Assembly: GCF_020215705.1 (NCBI RefSeq)
Contig: NZ_JAIWNB010000022.1
Location: forward strand, 124,001-188,000
Direction of reading: 5' to 3'
DNA length: 64,000 nucleotides
Origin: Nonomuraea aurantiaca
GTDB lineage: Bacteria > Actinomycetota > Actinomycetes > Streptosporangiales > Streptosporangiaceae
Shown here: piece after piece, positions 7,828 through 15,932 of the stretch
How positions within the stretch are numbered: the first letter of the stretch is position 1
How the letters are laid out: each line of letters opens with the position of its first letter
Program-made: the position numbers and the translations under genes
Notes under the pieces: model-generated
Database searches by the model: none
The model's input: only the letters and a program-made list of their open reading frames with translations
What the model was told of the DNA's origin: nothing

Positions 7828-8643
7828 ATGGCTATCTGTGCATATGCGATGTTTCACAATGTGGACGACCATGACGATGAGCGGGACGTCGCCCTGGCCG
7901 CCTGGCGCGAAGCGGGCATCGAGGGGCGTGCCGAGCAATGGGACGATCCCGCCGTCGACTGGAGCGCCTACGACGCGGTGGTCGTCCGCTCGGTCTGGGA
8001 CTACCTCGATCGCCGGGGCGACTTCCTCGCCTGGGCGCGCCGGGTGGAGCGCGACACGAAGCTGCTCAACCCGGCCGCCGTGCTCGAATCCAACACCGAC
8101 AAGACCTATCTCCGGGATCTGGGCGTGCCGATCGTGCCGACCCACTGGTCCGCGGAAGACCTGCCGCACTGGGAGGAGTACGTCGTCAAGCCCGCCATCT
8201 CGGCGGGTGCCCGGGACACGATCAGGACCGCCGACCGCGACCAGGCCGAGGCGCACGCCGTTGCGCTGGCGGCCACCGGGCGCACCCCCATGGTCCAGCC
8301 CTACCTCGACATGGTCGAGTTGGAGGGCGAGACCTCACTGCTGTACTTCAACCGCCGGTTCAGTCATGCCGTCCGGCGCAACCCCATGCTGTCTCCGGGA
8401 AAGACGGGCGCGGATCAGGTTCGGGCCGAACCGCGCACACCGGCCCCGGACCAGGTCGAACTTGCTGAGAAGGTGCTTGCCGCCATCCCCCAGGCCCTTC
8501 TGTATGCCAGGATCGACCTGGTCCGGCTCCCCGACGGCACCCCGGTGGTCATAGAGGTCGAGCTCACCGAGCCGTACCTGTTCCTGCGCTACGAGCCCCG
8601 CGCGGCCGCGAACCTCGCCACCGCGCTCCGCGAGCTCCTCTGA
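7828..8643 (+). CDS. ATP-grasp domain protein (RimK / DcsG-like)
   Basis: A 271-residue protein with ATP-grasp architecture: an N-terminal Rossmann-like part with YDAVVVRSVWDYLDR near residue 50, the K-loop EEYVVKPAISAGARDT near 115, and an acidic metal-binding C-terminal strand IDLVRLPDGTPVVIEVELTEP near 232-252. It most resembles cytoplasmic ATP-grasp ligases related to DcsG of cycloserine synthesis and RimK, enzymes that join a carboxylate to an amine or thiol through an acyl phosphate. The substrate is unknown. It is 71 bp downstream of the secreted pair on the same strand; a link is unproven because those proteins have Sec signals. Confidence 0.78.
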   Translation: MAICAYAMFHNVDDHDDERDVALAAWREAGIEGRAEQWDDPAVDWSAYDAVVVRSVWDYLDRRGDFLAWARRVERDTKLLNPAAVLESNTDKTYLRDLGVPIVPTHWSAEDLPHWEEYVVKPAISAGARDTIRTADRDQAEAHAVALAATGRTPMVQPYLDMVELEGETSLLYFNRRFSHAVRRNPMLSPGKTGADQVRAEPRTPAPDQVELAEKVLAAIPQALLYARIDLVRLPDGTPVVIEVELTEPYLFLRYEPRAAANLATALRELL

Positions 8644-8667
8644 AATCCGTCTCCATGGGATGGGGGC

Positions 8668-9414
8668 TCAGCAGGAGATGCCGCCGTCGACCGGAATGAC
8701 CGTGCCCGTGAGGTAGGCCCCGGCGCGTGAGGACAGGTAGATCGCCGCCCCGGCCATGTCGTCGGGGTGGCCGATCCGGCCCATCGGCACACTCGCCGCG
8801 ATGCTCTCCCGAATGGCCGGATCATCCAGCGCGAACGCCATCATCTTCGAGTCGAACGGTCCCGGCGCGATGGCGTTCACGGTGATGTGCTCAGGTGCCA
8901 GCTGCCTGGCCAGGTGCCGGGTCAGCATGTGTACGCCGGACTTCGACGCGGAGTAGGCGAAGTTCTCCACGGACGGCACCCGGATCCCGTCGATGGACCC
9001 GATATTGATCACCCGTGCCGGATCCTCTGCCCTGGCCGCCGCCCGCAACTGCGGCAGGAACCGCTGGGTCAGGAAGAAGACCCCTTTGACGTTGATGTTC
9101 CAGAGCTTGTCGAAGGCGTGCTCCGGGTAGTTTTCCAGCGGCGCGCCCCACGCCGCGCCCGCGTTGTTCACCAGCACGTCCAGCGGCCCGTCCACGGCCG
9201 CCACCAGCGCGTCCACCCCCTCGGGCGTGGACAGGTCGGCCGGCACGGCCACGCAGCCCAGCTCCTTGGCGGTCTGCTCCACCTCGGCGACCTTGCGCGC
9301 GGAGATGTACACGGTCGCCCCGGCCTCGACGAACCCGGTCGCGATCATGCGTCCGATGCCACGGGAGCCGCCGGTGACGACGACGGTCTTGCCTTCCACC
9401 GAGAACAGCGTCAT
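8668..9414 (-). CDS. SDR-family oxidoreductase (RhlG-like)
   Basis: An SDR of about 248 residues with VVVTGGSRGIGRM at residues 11-23, NNAGAAWG, a serine in NIGSIDG and YSASKSGVHML. The pattern fits cytosolic NADPH-dependent 3-oxoacyl or ketone reductases of the RhlG/gluconate-dehydrogenase-like group. The substrate is unknown. I take the ATG at 9414; an ATG at 9432 would lie inside the palindrome just upstream, and neither has a strong ribosome-binding site. The gene is alone on its strand and carries its own candidate TetR-type operator. It has no positional tie to the steroid operons. Confidence 0.78.
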   Translation of the reverse strand: MTLFSVEGKTVVVTGGSRGIGRMIATGFVEAGATVYISARKVAEVEQTAKELGCVAVPADLSTPEGVDALVAAVDGPLDVLVNNAGAAWGAPLENYPEHAFDKLWNINVKGVFFLTQRFLPQLRAAARAEDPARVINIGSIDGIRVPSVENFAYSASKSGVHMLTRHLARQLAPEHITVNAIAPGPFDSKMMAFALDDPAIRESIAASVPMGRIGHPDDMAGAAIYLSSRAGAYLTGTVIPVDGGISC

Positions 9415-9431
9415 GTTCCGGAAGCATGCCA

Positions 9432-9447
9432 TACCGACCGGTCGGTA
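9432..9447. promoter_or_regulatory. Perfect 16-bp palindrome upstream of the SDR gene (TetR-type operator)
   Basis: TACCGACCGGTCGGTA is perfectly self-complementary and sits 17 bp before the SDR start at 9414. Palindromes built on ACCGACCGGTCGGT are typical binding sites of actinobacterial TetR-family repressors. No TetR gene is adjacent, so the regulator would be encoded elsewhere. The motif differs from the ACCAAGCG sites of the steroid operons. Confidence 0.65.
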
Positions 9448-9452
9448 GCCAC

Positions 9453-9559
9453 CCGACCTCGCGAGCCTCACCGAAGGCGCGGGAGCCAGCCGACCTCGCG
9501 AGCCCTCACCGAAGGCGCGGGAGCCAGCCGACCTCGCGAGTCCTCACCGAAGGCGCGGC
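9453..9559. repeat. Three tandem copies of a 37-38-bp unit
   Basis: The unit begins CCGACCTCGCGAG and ends GGCGCGGGAGCCAG. Copies start at 9453, 9490 and 9528, the last incomplete. The copies are nearly identical, so the expansion is recent. It lies between the TetR-type palindrome and the end of the next minus-strand gene. Confidence 0.85.
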
Positions 9560-9561
9560 GC

Positions 9562-10764
9562 TCAGCCGGAGTCCTTCACCCACAGCCCCAGCAGGCCGCG
9601 GAAGTGCTCCACGAAGCGGTCCCTCTCGTGCGCGGGATACGTGGCCGTCACCGTGTCGACCAGCAGCCGGTCGAAGTCCGGCCCCGCCACCCAGTCCAGC
9701 ACGATCTCGTCGAGATGGCGCAGCCGACTGTCGCAGAAGTCCTGGTAACGGTCGGTCTCGAAGTAGGCGTCGGCCAGCTGCCGGTAGGCCGCCAGCCGCT
9801 CCTCGTACGACCCGGTGACCGCGAAGTACTCCCGCGTGTCCAGATCAAGCCGCGGCCGCCGCCCGGTGCCCACGCAGAACACGCTCCACCGGACCAGCGC
9901 CTTGATCGCCCAGGGGAAGTAGTAGTGCAGGCTCGTCAGCGCCACGTCCGGGCAGGCGTTGGCGTAGTCGATCGGGTGCACGTCCGCACCCTTGACCAGG
10001 GTTTCGCAGGAGTTGAACTCCCACCGGAAAAACGCGTTCACCAGCCGCCCGATCGTGACCACCTCGTCGCCCACGCTCGGGGCGAGGAACTCGTGGTCCA
10101 CGACGTACCGGGTGTGCATCGGCTCCTCGGGCCGGAACCGCATCACCATCGTCTCCGCCCCGATCGACAGCGAACGGGCGAACGCGTCGTAGCCCTCGAC
10201 CGCCTTCTGCAGATGCATGAGCATCTCGCCGCTCTGGTCGTAGGCCCGATGGAGCTCGTCGGGGTCCCGTACCAGCGACACCCCGCGCCACGCGCCGCCG
10301 TCGTACGGCTTCATGAACAGCGGATACCCGATCCCCTCCGCGACCGCGTCAAGATCGAACGGCTGGTTGTAGCGGGACGCCGTGTAGGCGTACTTGGTGT
10401 TGTCGGGCGGGTTCTTGTACGGCACGAGCACCGTCTTCGGGACCTTCAGCCCGAGGCGCATCATGGCGCAGTAGGCGGCGTGCTTCTCCATCGACTGGAA
10501 GGTGAACGGGCTGTTCAGCAGATAGACGTCGTCCATCATGGCTATTTTCTTGAGCCACTCCCGCGGGTGGTAGTACCAGTACGCCAGCCGGTCGATCACC
10601 AGATCGTGCCGGGGCTGGTCGCGCAGGTCGAACGGCTCGATCGTGATGCGCTCCACGTCGAACTCGCCGACCCCCTTGACCGGCCCCAACCGCCTCAGCA
10701 CCGTCTCGAACGCCGACGGCCAGTCCTCTTCCGTCCCCAGCAGTAACCCCACCAGACGCCTCAC
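9562..10764 (-). CDS. ATP-grasp family protein next to a DUF2252 gene
   Basis: A 400-residue protein with ATP-grasp features: IGYPLFMKPYDGGAWRGVSLV near residue 185 is the ATP-binding K-loop and glycine loop, and VDHEFLAP plus later acidic residues fit the metal-binding part. A YWYYHPREWLKKIAMMDDVYLLNSP stretch forms the pre-grasp domain and the C-terminal 130 residues are helical. The reaction is unknown. The GTG at 10764 is supported by GGAAGGGG upstream; longer frames begin in an Arg-rich, non-conserved stretch. It follows the DUF2252 gene on the same strand with a 144-bp gap. Confidence 0.75.
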   Translation of the reverse strand: MRRLVGLLLGTEEDWPSAFETVLRRLGPVKGVGEFDVERITIEPFDLRDQPRHDLVIDRLAYWYYHPREWLKKIAMMDDVYLLNSPFTFQSMEKHAAYCAMMRLGLKVPKTVLVPYKNPPDNTKYAYTASRYNQPFDLDAVAEGIGYPLFMKPYDGGAWRGVSLVRDPDELHRAYDQSGEMLMHLQKAVEGYDAFARSLSIGAETMVMRFRPEEPMHTRYVVDHEFLAPSVGDEVVTIGRLVNAFFRWEFNSCETLVKGADVHPIDYANACPDVALTSLHYYFPWAIKALVRWSVFCVGTGRRPRLDLDTREYFAVTGSYEERLAAYRQLADAYFETDRYQDFCDSRLRHLDEIVLDWVAGPDFDRLLVDTVTATYPAHERDRFVEHFRGLLGLWVKDSG

Positions 10765-10908
10765 GATGCCCCTTCCACGTCTCCGCCCACGTTCCAGCCC
10801 ACGCCTCTGCTCGAACCACGTCCGAACAACCGGGCCACGCGCTCGGGACCGTGCCGGGAGAGCCGGCGGCCACACCCGCGGGGCGGCCACCCGCACGGGG
10901 CGGGGCGG

Positions 10909-12204
10909 TCACACCCCCGGAAGGCGGCCGTTGCGGAAGAGGTCGACGAACCGTTGGTGGTCTTCCCGGGCCTGTGCCCCATAACGGTGCGCAAAATCCA
11001 CCAACATCCCGATAAATCCGGGCCTGTCGCCGTTGACCACGGCCATGATGGACTCCTCCGTCGAGAAGTTCACCAGGTCGTGGCTCGACTCGTCGTCCGC
11101 CACCGAGTGCATGCGCGCCACCGCTCGGCCCAGATCCCGCATGATCGACCGCAGCTCCGCGGGCTCGTTGACGTCGTCCCAATCCAGGTCGGCGGAGTAG
11201 GGCGAGACCTCCGCCACCAACTGCCCCACGCCGTTCAGCGTCGTGTAGCCCAGCCACGGATCGGCGTACGCCTGCAGCGCCCGCTGCGACTCCGCGGTTC
11301 GATGCCCCTGGTGCTGGAAGTAACGGGCGACCTTCTCGTCGGGGACGTGCCGGGCCACCGCGGGCACCTGCGCCTGCTTCATGTAGAGGATGACGTCGTT
11401 CTCCAGCGCCTGCGACCGCCCCTCCAGCAGCAGGTTGTACGACGGCAGCCCCGCGGACCCGATCCCCACGCCCTTGCGCAGCGCCACGTCCTTGATCACG
11501 TGCTCGACCGGGTTCGACGGCGTGGGCAGCGTCGTCAGGTAGTCCGCGAACGCGGCCGTCACGGACTCACGGGTCGCCGCGTCGACGGGCTCGCGCCCGT
11601 CCATGATCGCGAACCGCCGGTCGTAGTCGTCGATCAGGGTCTCGACGTCCAGCATCGCCACGCGCGTGCTCAGCCGGGCCGTCTGGAGCACCCGGTGCAG
11701 CACGCCGGTGGTGGTGTCGAGCGTGAGCGACCCGATCGCGTCGTCCCCGCCGCGCGCGATGCCGCCCAGCTCGGCCAGGTACGCGCTGGCGAAGTCGCTC
11801 ACGAGCCCGCTGATCGCGTCGTCCGACAGGGCCTTGGCGTACCCGATCAGCGCCACGCTGGCGGCGAACCGCTTGAGGTCCCAGACGTACGGTCCCACGT
11901 ACGCCTCGTCGAAGTCGTTGACGTTGAAGACCAGCACGCCTGAGGCGTTCATGTAGGTGCCGAAGTTCTCGGCGTGCAGGTCGCCGTGGATCCATACGCG
12001 GCTGGTCGGTTCGTCAAGGTAGGAGGGGTCCGCGAAGCCTTCGGTGAGGTCCGCGTAGAACAGGCAGGCGCTGCCCCGGTAGAACGCAAAAGGGGAGGCC
12101 GCCATTTTCCGAAATTTCCGCCTGAACGCCGCGGGGTCTCGCTTGATCGACTCGCCGAACTCCGTCATGAGGACATCTAGCAGGTGGGAAGCGCGTGTGC
12201 CCAT
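10909..12204 (-). CDS. DUF2252 family protein (kinase-like fold)
   Basis: A 431-residue protein whose core matches DUF2252: ASPFAFYRGSACLFYADL near residue 50, WIHGDLHAENFGTYMN near residue 72, and VFNVNDFDEAYVGPYVWDLKRFAAS near 92-116. HGDxHxxN and NDFD resemble the catalytic and metal-binding loops of aminoglycoside-phosphotransferase-like kinases, so phosphotransfer to a small molecule or protein is a reasonable but unproven idea. The start is ATG at 12204 with AAGG upstream. The ATP-grasp gene follows on the same strand and the two may be co-transcribed. Confidence 0.85.
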   Translation of the reverse strand: MGTRASHLLDVLMTEFGESIKRDPAAFRRKFRKMAASPFAFYRGSACLFYADLTEGFADPSYLDEPTSRVWIHGDLHAENFGTYMNASGVLVFNVNDFDEAYVGPYVWDLKRFAASVALIGYAKALSDDAISGLVSDFASAYLAELGGIARGGDDAIGSLTLDTTTGVLHRVLQTARLSTRVAMLDVETLIDDYDRRFAIMDGREPVDAATRESVTAAFADYLTTLPTPSNPVEHVIKDVALRKGVGIGSAGLPSYNLLLEGRSQALENDVILYMKQAQVPAVARHVPDEKVARYFQHQGHRTAESQRALQAYADPWLGYTTLNGVGQLVAEVSPYSADLDWDDVNEPAELRSIMRDLGRAVARMHSVADDESSHDLVNFSTEESIMAVVNGDRPGFIGMLVDFAHRYGAQAREDHQRFVDLFRNGRLPGV

Positions 12205-12292
12205 GTCTCGGACCTTAAGTCTTCCCAGCTCGCGCGCCTACCCTGCTCTTTCCCTGTCAGGGTGGACGCCTGAAGATCGATAGGGTGCGCCG

Positions 12293-12625
12293 GTGGGAGA
12301 CAGCTACGAGCTCGTGCTGACGATGGACCTTCGCGCCGACCTCGGCGACGACGAGCTCGCCGAGCTGCGCTGGCATGTGGGGCAAGGGCCACGACCTGAG
12401 CGGCTGCCGATCGGCACCGGCGACTACTTGGCGGCCTATCCACTCGGTGACCCCGACGACCCCGACTGCGAGTGGGAGACCGTCGATCCGGAGCCCGTGT
12501 TCGCGCGGCGCTTCCCCGCCATGCGCGTGGGCGGGGCACTTGTCGCGGAGCTGGTCGAGAGGAAGCAGGCGCAGGGCTGGGCGCTGACGGTACGCCAAGA
12601 ACTCCACCCCTGGGAGGAGACCTGA
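12293..12625 (+). CDS. Hypothetical protein, 110 aa
   Basis: A small acidic soluble protein with a regular alternation of hydrophobic and charged residues and a YELVLTMDLRADLGDDELAEL opening that looks like strand-helix. It has no signal peptide, Cys motif or membrane segment. The GTG start has only AGGGTG upstream. It lies between divergent and convergent neighbours in its own transcription unit. I do not recognise the family. Confidence 0.6.
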   Translation: MGDSYELVLTMDLRADLGDDELAELRWHVGQGPRPERLPIGTGDYLAAYPLGDPDDPDCEWETVDPEPVFARRFPAMRVGGALVAELVERKQAQGWALTVRQELHPWEET

Positions 12626-12627
12626 CG

Positions 12628-13602
12628 CTAGACCACGGCCCGCCCTTGTCGTACGGACGGCAAACCGCGGAAGCCCGCGACCGCGAGGACGGTCACCATG
12701 ACGACCAGCGCCACGCACTGGCTCACGCTGGACACCCACAGCGCTGAAGGCCCCAGGCTCAGGTAGCTGTTGTCCATCAACGACAGTCGCGACGGCAGCA
12801 TCAACGTCCCGAGGATCGCCAGCGCGAGCGGCACGTACGCGGGCAGGTCGCGCGCGAGGCAGACGATCCCGGCCACCACGAGCACCACCGTGGCCAGACC
12901 CATGAGGTCCACCCACGGCCACAACAGCGGCACCTTCCCCAACGCGGGCGCCAGGAGGGCAAGGACGACGGCCCTCAGCAGCAGCCCGGCGGCCAGCGGC
13001 AGGACGGTCGGTCGCCACGCCCGCCGCACCGGCGGGACGTCGTCGTGGAAGCCGACGAGCAGGGCCGCCAGCGGTACCACGACATCCAGTGCCGGCGGCA
13101 CCACGTCCAGAGGCACGAACAGGCTGGTCAAGCTCTGCCAGGCGGCGAGCTCGGCCAGGGCCGCCGCGCCGGCCGCGAGCGCCACCGGCTTGGCCGTCCG
13201 GACGTGACCGCGCATCAGCAGGACGAACGCCGGCATCCAGAGGGCCGCCGCGAGCACACCGAGTGGCCGCGTCATCGAGCCGGGCGTCATGAAGGCGAGG
13301 GAGGCGAGGGTGAAGGTGCCGGCCGCCGCGTGGAAGGCGAGCCCCAGTGTCGCCACCAGCCTGACGGCCGCACCCCAGGCGACGAACCGGGGCGTCGCGC
13401 CCGCCGCGCCGACCCGTACGCGCATCGAGAGGGCGAGCACACTGGCGATCTCGTCCCAGCGCGGCCGGGGGTTCTCCTCATCGGGCACGTCGCCGGAGAA
13501 CTCCATGAACGCGGCCACCATCTCCTCCTCCCGCTCGGCCCGGTAGGAGCGGGGGAGCAGTCGCAGGACGGTGCGGTAGCGCTGTTCGAGCAACTCGTTC
13601 AC
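12628..13602 (-). CDS. Polytopic membrane protein encoded with a PadR regulator
   Basis: A 324-residue protein with a cytoplasmic N-terminus of about 70 residues (RYRTVLRLLPRSYRAEREEEMVAAF) and then roughly eight hydrophobic segments with short charged loops. The N-terminal helix pair resembles the regions preceding permease-like proteins that are co-encoded with PadR regulators. The GTG start overlaps the padR stop by 4 bp, so the two are translationally coupled and the regulator probably controls this membrane protein. No transporter motif is visible and the function is unknown. Confidence 0.7.
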   Translation of the reverse strand: MNELLEQRYRTVLRLLPRSYRAEREEEMVAAFMEFSGDVPDEENPRPRWDEIASVLALSMRVRVGAAGATPRFVAWGAAVRLVATLGLAFHAAAGTFTLASLAFMTPGSMTRPLGVLAAALWMPAFVLLMRGHVRTAKPVALAAGAAALAELAAWQSLTSLFVPLDVVPPALDVVVPLAALLVGFHDDVPPVRRAWRPTVLPLAAGLLLRAVVLALLAPALGKVPLLWPWVDLMGLATVVLVVAGIVCLARDLPAYVPLALAILGTLMLPSRLSLMDNSYLSLGPSALWVSSVSQCVALVVMVTVLAVAGFRGLPSVRQGRAVV

Positions 13603-13961
13603 CAGGCACCTCCGGCGATCGCGGTGGCTGTTCCGGGGAGCAGGCGGGCGGTCCGGTCACGGAGGCGGGTGGTCGCCGCGCGGGCGTTGGCCGCCATGCG
13701 GGCCGCCTCCTCCTCCAGGGCCCCCGCCCCCGAGTCCGTCAGCCGGTAGTAGCGGCGTAGCCGCCCCTGTGCCACTTCCTCCCGGTCGAGCGCCACCAGC
13801 CCCTCCCCGGCCAGCCGGTCCAGGACGCCGTAGAGGGAGCCGATCTTGAGCTGCACCCGCCCGCCGGACAGTCGATCGACCTCCTGGACGATGCCGTAGC
13901 CGTGCCGCGGCTCGTCCACCAGCGCGGTGAGCGCCAGGAACATGGGCTCCGTTATATTCAC
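13599..13961 (-). CDS. PadR-family transcriptional regulator
   Basis: A 120-residue winged-helix protein with the PadR pattern: LTALVDEPRHGYGIVQEVDRL, IGSLYGVLDRLAGEGLV as recognition helix and start of the wing, and GRLRRYYRLTDSGAGAL, then a short C-terminal dimerisation helix. The length fits the short PadR-s2 subfamily. It is the first gene of a two-gene operon with a membrane protein, and a 9-bp inverted repeat lies just upstream, so autoregulation is likely. Confidence 0.88.
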   Translation of the reverse strand: MNITEPMFLALTALVDEPRHGYGIVQEVDRLSGGRVQLKIGSLYGVLDRLAGEGLVALDREEVAQGRLRRYYRLTDSGAGALEEEAARMAANARAATTRLRDRTARLLPGTATAIAGGAW

Positions 13962-13969
13962 CAGCCCAC

Positions 13970-13992
13970 TATATCCTGTCGCTCAGGATATA
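13970..13992. promoter_or_regulatory. Candidate PadR operator
   Basis: TATATCCTG-TCGCT-CAGGATATA is a perfect 9-bp inverted repeat with a 5-bp spacer, 9 bp upstream of the padR start codon. PadR proteins commonly bind AT-containing dyads overlapping their own promoter. The site lies directly after the ipdF stop codon. Confidence 0.65.
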
Positions 13993-13993
13993 A

Positions 13994-14767
13994 TCACGGA
14001 TGCTGGGAGGAGACGGAGACGACCTCGCCGGTCATGTACGAGGAGTAGTCGCTGGCCAGGAAGACGATCACGTTCGCCACCTCCCACGGCTCCGCCGAAC
14101 GCCCGAACGCCTCCGCGGCCGCCAGCTCCGCCAGCAGCTCCTCGCTGGTCACCTTCGCCAGGAAGGGGTGGACGGCCAGCGAAGGCGCCACCGCGTTGAC
14201 CCGGACGCCGTGCTCGGCGGCCTCCAGCGCGACGCACCTGGTCAGCGCCATCACCCCGGCCTTGGCCGCCGCGTAGTGCGACTGCCCCCGCTGCGCCCGC
14301 CAGCCGATCACGGAGGCGTTGTTCACGATCACCCCGGAGCCCTGGGCGATCATCTGCTTCAGCGCGGCCCTGGTGCAGCGCATGGTGCCGTTCAGAGTGA
14401 CGTCGATGACGGTGTGCCACTGCTCGTCGGTCATCTCGGCCAGTGACGCCGTACCACCGAGCCCGGCGTTGTTGACCACCACGTCCAGCCGCCCGTGCGC
14501 CTCCACCACCGCGTCGAACAGCGCCAGCACCTGGGCCTCCGACGTCACGTCGCACGGCACCGCCAGCGGTTTGACGCCGGTGAGCTCGGTCAGCGAGTCG
14601 GCGGCGGCGGACAGGCGGCGCTCGTGCCGGTCGCTGACGACGATCGTGGCCCCCTCCTCGGCGCAGCGCTTGGCCGTCGCGTAGCCGATCCCGGCCCCCG
14701 CCGCGGCCGTGACCAGCGTGACCTTGCCGTCGAGCAGCCCGTGCGCTCTCGGATAGGGCGGTGCCAT
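13994..14767 (-). CDS. ipdF: IpdF, 5-hydroxy-HIP-CoA-type dehydrogenase (SDR)
   Basis: This 257-residue SDR opens HGLLDGKVTLVTAAAGAGIG, contains NNAGLGG near residue 96, NNASVIGW and YAAAKAGVMALTRC, and ends FLASDYSSYMTGEVVSVSSQHP. The opening, the AAAG nucleotide-binding loop and the C-terminal SSQHP match my recollection of Rv3559c (IpdF), which oxidises the 5-hydroxyl of HIP-CoA-derived intermediates. It lies 25 bp downstream of fadE30, the order seen in M. tuberculosis. The ATG at 14767 is chosen because GGAG sits five bases upstream; longer frames would overlap fadE30. Confidence 0.85.
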   Translation of the reverse strand: MAPPYPRAHGLLDGKVTLVTAAAGAGIGYATAKRCAEEGATIVVSDRHERRLSAAADSLTELTGVKPLAVPCDVTSEAQVLALFDAVVEAHGRLDVVVNNAGLGGTASLAEMTDEQWHTVIDVTLNGTMRCTRAALKQMIAQGSGVIVNNASVIGWRAQRGQSHYAAAKAGVMALTRCVALEAAEHGVRVNAVAPSLAVHPFLAKVTSEELLAELAAAEAFGRSAEPWEVANVIVFLASDYSSYMTGEVVSVSSQHP

Positions 14768-14792
14768 GGTGCTCCGATCGAAGAGAGGGCCG

Positions 14793-15932
14793 TCAGCGGG
14801 GGAGTCCCAGGGTGCGCTCGGCGATGATGTTCCGCTGGATTTCGCTGGAACCGGCATAGATCGTGTCCGCCCGGCTGAAGAGATACAGCCGCTGGAGGTC
14901 GTTGAGCTCGCCGTCGCGGGCGACAAGTCCGGACTTGTGCTGTACGGCCTGAGCCAGCTCGCCCAGCCGGCGATGCCACTCCGACCAGTACAGTTTGGCG
15001 ATCGACGCCACCGGCCCCGGCTCGGCCCGCAGCGCGTTGAGCCGCATGATCTCCAGCTCCAGCCACGATCGCACCAGTCGGTCGCGCAGCACCGGGTCGT
15101 CGGCCGCGCCCGTACGCTCGGCGACCTCGATCACCCGGGCCAGCTCCCGCCGGAACCCGATCTGCTGCCCCAGCGTGGAGACGCCCCGCTCGTAGCCGAG
15201 CGTGGCCATCGCGACGCGCCACCCGTCGCCGGGCGCCCCCAGCACGTTTTCGGCCGCGGTCCTGGCCCCGTCGAAGAACACCTCGTTGAACTCCGACGTC
15301 CCGGTCATCTGCACGATCGGCCGTACCTCGACGCCGGGCTGGTCCATGGGCACCAGCAGGTACGACAGCCCACGGTGGCGCTGGGAGCCCGCTTCCGTAC
15401 GGCAGAGCACGAAGCACCAGTCGGACACATGGGCCAGTGACGTCCACACCTTCTGCCCGGTGATGACCCATTCGTCGCCTGCCAGGTGCGCCTTCGTCTG
15501 CACATTGGCCAGATCGGAGCCGGCCTCCGGCTCGGAGTAGCCCTGGCACCACAGCTCGTCGCCCCGCTGGATCGGTGGCAGGAAACGGGCCTTCTGCGCC
15601 TCGGTGCCGAACTCCAGGATCGTCGGCCCGATGAGTCCCTCGCCGATGTGGCCCACGCGGGCGGGGGCGTCGGCCAGGGCGTACTCCTCGTGGAAGGCGA
15701 CCTGGTCGGCGAGCGAGGCGCCGCGGCCGCCGTACTCGACGGGCCAGCCCAGGCAGGTCCAGCCCGCCTTGCCGAGATGGCGTTCCCAGGCCAGCCGTAC
15801 TTCGTGACCTTCGTGCTCGCGCCCGGGGCCGCCCAGGCCGCGGGCGTACGCGAAGTCGCCGGTGAGGTTCTCGGCCAGCCAGGCGCGCGCCTCCTCACGC
15901 AGGCTCAAGGGAACACCGTCAGCCGGGCTCAA
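14793..15932 (-). CDS. fadE30: IpdE1 (FadE30), alpha subunit of the 5-OH-HIP-CoA dehydrogenase
   Basis: A 379-residue acyl-CoA dehydrogenase. Visible family segments are LGWPVEYGGRG near residue 56, LWCQGYSEPEAGSDLA near 129 and VITGQKVWTSLAH near 155 (FAD/substrate binding), GTSEFNEVFFD near 210, and a C-terminal DTIYAGSSEIQRNIIAERTLGLP. This is the pattern of mycobacterial FadE30, renamed IpdE1, which pairs with IpdE2 to dehydrogenate 5-OH-HIP-CoA. The beta subunit is encoded 12.4 kb away at 28.4-29.3 kb. The start is uncertain: a TTG at 15932 overlapping the flavin-reductase stop, or another TTG at 15908. Confidence 0.85.
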   Translation of the reverse strand: MSPADGVPLSLREEARAWLAENLTGDFAYARGLGGPGREHEGHEVRLAWERHLGKAGWTCLGWPVEYGGRGASLADQVAFHEEYALADAPARVGHIGEGLIGPTILEFGTEAQKARFLPPIQRGDELWCQGYSEPEAGSDLANVQTKAHLAGDEWVITGQKVWTSLAHVSDWCFVLCRTEAGSQRHRGLSYLLVPMDQPGVEVRPIVQMTGTSEFNEVFFDGARTAAENVLGAPGDGWRVAMATLGYERGVSTLGQQIGFRRELARVIEVAERTGAADDPVLRDRLVRSWLELEIMRLNALRAEPGPVASIAKLYWSEWHRRLGELAQAVQHKSGLVARDGELNDLQRLYLFSRADTIYAGSSEIQRNIIAERTLGLPR

